DNA of 64,000 nucleotides from CAVVIG01 sp050249955 (lineage in GTDB: Bacteria > Acidobacteriota > Vicinamibacteria > Vicinamibacterales > CAVVIG01). Within the stretch, counting starts at the first letter, position 1, and each line of letters starts with the position of its first letter. The position numbers were made by a program, and so were the translations under genes. Below the pieces are notes generated by a model. That model worked only from the letters and a program-made list of their open reading frames with translations, was not told where the DNA came from and made no database searches. Positions 61,488-64,000 of this stretch are shown here, one piece after another. Where the stretch lies: the NCBI GenBank assembly GCA_050249955.1, contig JBFWPN010000001.1:372001-436000 (forward strand), read 5' to 3'.

Positions 61488-62780
61488 CGTGAAACCGGGC
61501 AGGCGCGCGGCGATCACGTCGTTGCGCAGGATGGTGTCGTGCCGCTCGGAGCCGGTCGACACGAGCGCCGCCGGCACCCCTGACACCTCCTCGATCCGCG
61601 CGATGTACTTCTTCGCATTCTCGGGCAGGTCGTCGAAGCGGCGGATGCCTTTCGTGGGCTCGCTCCAGCCGGGCAGCGTCTCGTAGACCGGGACGCACGC
61701 CGCCAGTTGGCCGACGTCGGAGGGGAAGTCGGTGAGGACCCGGTCGCCGCAGCGATACGACGTGCAGATGCTGATCTCGTCCAGTCCGTCGAGCACGTCC
61801 ATCTTGGTGACGGCGAGGACGTCGAGGCCGTTGATGCGCGCGGCATAGCGCACCGCGACGGCGTCGTACCATCCGCAGCGCCGCGGCCGGCCGGTGACGG
61901 CACCGTACTCGTTGCCGTTGTCGCGCAGGCGCCTGCCCATCTCGTCGTGCAGTTCCGACGGCATGGGGCCCTCGCCCACGCGCGTGGCATAAGCCTTCAC
62001 CACGCCCATCACGCCCTCGATCCGTCGTGGGCCGATGCCGAGCCCGGTGCAGACGCCGCCGATGGACGCGTTGGACGAGGTGACGTAGGGATACGTACCG
62101 TGGTCGATGTCGAGGAGCGTGCCCTGTGCGCCTTCGAAGAGCACGGCGCGTCCGGCGGCGAACGCCTCGCTGAGCTGCAGCGACACGTCGCGGACCATGG
62201 GCGTCAGGCGCTTGCCAATCTCCACCACCTGGGCCAGCACGGTCTCCCATTCCATCGTCGTGTCGTGCACGAGGCGGTTGCGGGCGCTCACGTTGTCGCG
62301 GATGCTCTGCTCGAGGCCGACGGGGTCGGCGAGGTCGCCCACGCGAATGCCGCGCCGCGCGATCTTGTCCTCGTAGGCCGGACCGATGCCGCGGGAGGTG
62401 GTGCCGATTTTCCGCTCGCCCCGTCGCGCCTCCGACAGCAGGTCGAGGTCGCGGTGATACGGCAGGATGAGGTGGGCCTTGTCGCTGACGAAGAGGCGCC
62501 CGGTCACGTCGATGCCGTTCTTCGCCAGCTCGTCGACCTCGGCAAACAGCGCCTGCGGATCCACCACCACGCCGTTGCCAATCAGGCACACGACGCCGGA
62601 GTGGAGGATGCCGGACGGAATCAGACGAAGGACGAACTTCGTGCCGTTGACGTAAACGGTGTGGCCGGCGTTGTGGCCGCCCTGGTACCGCGCGACGATA
62701 TCGAATCGGGGCGTGAGCAGGTCGACAATCTTTCCCTTGCCCTCGTCACCCCACTGCGCCCCAAGCACTGCAAGATTCAT
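61476..62780 (-). CDS. purA: Adenylosuccinate synthetase
   Basis: PurA makes adenylosuccinate from IMP, aspartate and GTP, the first committed step to AMP. The 434-aa length is typical. Motifs in order: GAQWGDEGKGKIVD (residues 7-20), the IMP-binding YQGGHNAGHTVY, TSRGIGPAYEDKIARRG, GAQGTLLDIDHGTYPYVTSSN, and the GTP-site region KMDVLDGLDEI. A TAGAAT element lies 13 nt upstream of the ATG. The gene is divergent from the partial AAA ATPase and converges on the PilZ gene. Confidence 0.97.
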   Translation of the reverse strand: MNLAVLGAQWGDEGKGKIVDLLTPRFDIVARYQGGHNAGHTVYVNGTKFVLRLIPSGILHSGVVCLIGNGVVVDPQALFAEVDELAKNGIDVTGRLFVSDKAHLILPYHRDLDLLSEARRGERKIGTTSRGIGPAYEDKIARRGIRVGDLADPVGLEQSIRDNVSARNRLVHDTTMEWETVLAQVVEIGKRLTPMVRDVSLQLSEAFAAGRAVLFEGAQGTLLDIDHGTYPYVTSSNASIGGVCTGLGIGPRRIEGVMGVVKAYATRVGEGPMPSELHDEMGRRLRDNGNEYGAVTGRPRRCGWYDAVAVRYAARINGLDVLAVTKMDVLDGLDEISICTSYRCGDRVLTDFPSDVGQLAACVPVYETLPGWSEPTKGIRRFDDLPENAKKYIARIEEVSGVPAALVSTGSERHDTILRNDVIAARLPGFTLAL

Positions 62781-62884
62781 AGACAGGCCTACGATTCTAC
62801 CCTCAATCCACCCGCCCGCCGACGACGCGTCGCCGCACCGTTCGCGGCATGGCTGCCGCGGCTGCGCCTGTTCGTCCGTCAAGG

Positions 62885-62935
62885 GAAAAGCGTTTCGGCT
62901 TTTCGATTGACAACATCGTTCCCGCTTTCTAAGGT
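62885..62935 (+). promoter_or_regulatory. Promoter and hairpin upstream of the AAA ATPase gene
   Basis: TTGACA (62907-62912), a 17-nt spacer and TAAGGT (62930-62935) form a good promoter. Just upstream, GAAAAGC (62885-62891) pairs with GCTTTTC (62898-62904) around six bases; it could be an operator or the end of an antisense transcript. The region is AT-rich for this genome. Confidence 0.65.
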
Positions 62936-62964
62936 TCTAGTCTTTCGACACACACAGCACGCGC

Positions 62965-64000
62965 ATGTTGACTCCCCGCACCACGCTCACGCGCCGCATC
63001 ACGGCCGCCCTCGACGCCACGCCCTCCCGCATCCCGGTACTTCTCGGTGGGTGCGGCTCCGGCCGCACGACGCTGCTGCACCAGGTGCGCGACCGCGTGG
63101 GTCGGTCGCAGGCGCAGTACATCGACGTCGAGCGTACCGCGACCACACCCGAGCGTTTCTTCCGGGCCGTGGCCGCAGCGTCGCCGTTCGCGGTGCCGTC
63201 CTGCCAGGCGGGTGCACGGGGCGCCTTCGATGCGGTGATGGCGTTCCTGACGCGCACGCGGGCATCGGGTAATGAACCGATCACGTTCCTGCTGGACGAG
63301 TTTCTCGAGTTGCGCACCTTCGAGAGCTTCCCGGGCCTGCGGCGCGTGCTGTTCGATTTCGCCGACGGGCTCGTCGAGAGCGGCAACCGCTTCGTGCTGA
63401 GCAGCCGTTACAGCGCGCGGGCCCTGAAGCTGCTGCGCGATCGGCCGGCGCGGTTCGAGGTCATCCACGTGCCCTCACTCACGGTCGAGGACACGCTCGA
63501 CATGCTGGACCTCGGAGGCGCGGCGGTCTCCGACGCCGAGTTCACGGCGCGCACCGTCCATGCCCTCGCCGATGGGCGTCCGGCCTATGTCCAGGCGCTG
63601 TCTGGCGAACTCCAGCGGATGCGCGACAACGGCACGCCGGGCGGGGACGACGCGGTCAGCGCGCTGGCGGCGCAGATGGCGGCGGACGGCCGCCTCGCGC
63701 ACCTGTGCAACTTCTGCTACGAACTGCGGCTCCACCGCGCGCGTGGCTATGGGGCACTCAAGGCGATCCTCGAAATCCTTGCCGACGAGGAAGGGCTCAC
63801 GCTCACGGAGATTTCGCAGCGACTGCAGCGGACGCCCGGCTCGACGAAGGACTACCTGTCGTGGCTGGAGGATGTCGACCTGGTCGTGTCGCGCCAGAAG
63901 CGCTACAGCTTCACGGACCCGGTCCTGCGCGTGTGGGTGCGGCTGCACTGCCGACCCGTGCCGCCGACGGACGACGAACTGGCCCGCGAGGTGCACCGGT
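62965..64000 (+). CDS. AAA-type ATPase with altered Walker A (partial, 3' end outside window)
   Basis: The frame is open to the window edge (345 codons). The protein has a P-loop-like segment LLGGCGSGRTTLL (residues 26-38) in which the essential Lys is Arg34, an intact Walker B FLLDEF (D111, E112), and an alpha-helical lid. A winged-helix-like C-terminal part follows, with LTEISQRLQRTPGSTKDYLSWLEDVDLV. The layout resembles archaeal-type ATPases and related STAND/AAA proteins with a DNA-binding tail. Whether it hydrolyses ATP is uncertain. A good promoter lies 29 nt upstream. Confidence 0.75.
   Translation, partial: MLTPRTTLTRRITAALDATPSRIPVLLGGCGSGRTTLLHQVRDRVGRSQAQYIDVERTATTPERFFRAVAAASPFAVPSCQAGARGAFDAVMAFLTRTRASGNEPITFLLDEFLELRTFESFPGLRRVLFDFADGLVESGNRFVLSSRYSARALKLLRDRPARFEVIHVPSLTVEDTLDMLDLGGAAVSDAEFTARTVHALADGRPAYVQALSGELQRMRDNGTPGGDDAVSALAAQMAADGRLAHLCNFCYELRLHRARGYGALKAILEILADEEGLTLTEISQRLQRTPGSTKDYLSWLEDVDLVVSRQKRYSFTDPVLRVWVRLHCRPVPPTDDELAREVHR

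Overview
The window is a GC-rich, gene-dense bacterial chromosome segment. It most likely comes from an Acidobacteriota member of the Vicinamibacteria type. Pointers are a VWFA protein of the acidobacterial secreted type, a CRTAC1/UnbV protein paired with a TPR multiheme cytochrome, many secreted Ala/Pro-rich proteins, and a sortase substrate family typical of that phylum. This placement is inferred from gene content only. I see no rRNA, tRNA, CRISPR array, transposase or phage gene.

Layout. 1-4263 (minus): scpB (cut by the window edge), scpA, trpS and uvrC. 4272-8430: CDP-alcohol phosphatidyltransferase, Ku, a small membrane protein, thymidine kinase, an EF-P with an unusual tip residue, and Hsp20. 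8433-15873 (plus): HtrA protease, M23 peptidase, a degenerate ABC ATPase, asnB with a GT4 glycosyltransferase, rhodanese, AI-2E family permease. 15882-19528: an FHA-GAF-SpoIIE phosphatase with a STAS antagonist, and two hypotheticals. 19532-25091 (minus): ABC-F ATPase, then a duplicated-domain secreted protein followed by a TRAP transporter (DctP and fused DctQM). 25145-29726: PD40 propeller and M28 peptidase, cold-shock protein, a secreted hypothetical, DinB. 29869-40754 (minus): DegP, PhoD-like phosphatase, two-component pair, YqjM-type ene-reductase, CRTAC1/UnbV protein and a pentaheme TPR cytochrome. 40984-45306 (plus): a TolC-EmrA-EmrB tripartite efflux operon preceded by a short leader ORF. 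45385-54349: lytic transglycosylase, thioredoxin, FRG protein with a 50-aa upstream ORF, YkgJ-type cysteine protein, amidase, chlorite-dismutase-family protein, 7Fe ferredoxin, exonuclease III, peptidase T. 54372-56086: small stress-type genes. 56383-61464: an LPxTA-type surface protein, VWFA protein, class D-like sortase, PA-IL-like lectin-domain protein, signal peptidase I and PilZ protein. 61476-64000: purA and a partial AAA ATPase.

Three patterns cut across the annotation. First, at least a dozen genes have a TAnnnT-like -10 hexamer ending 6-7 nt before the start codon with no Shine-Dalgarno, so they are probably leaderless; this moved several start calls. Second, three intergenic spacers carry the same heptamer family (GATTGCN)n, far more AT-rich than the surroundings. 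Third, 56383-61464 groups an export/anchoring set (signal peptidase, sortase, sortase substrate, VWFA) that is unusual for a diderm. It is the best candidate for an under-described system here.
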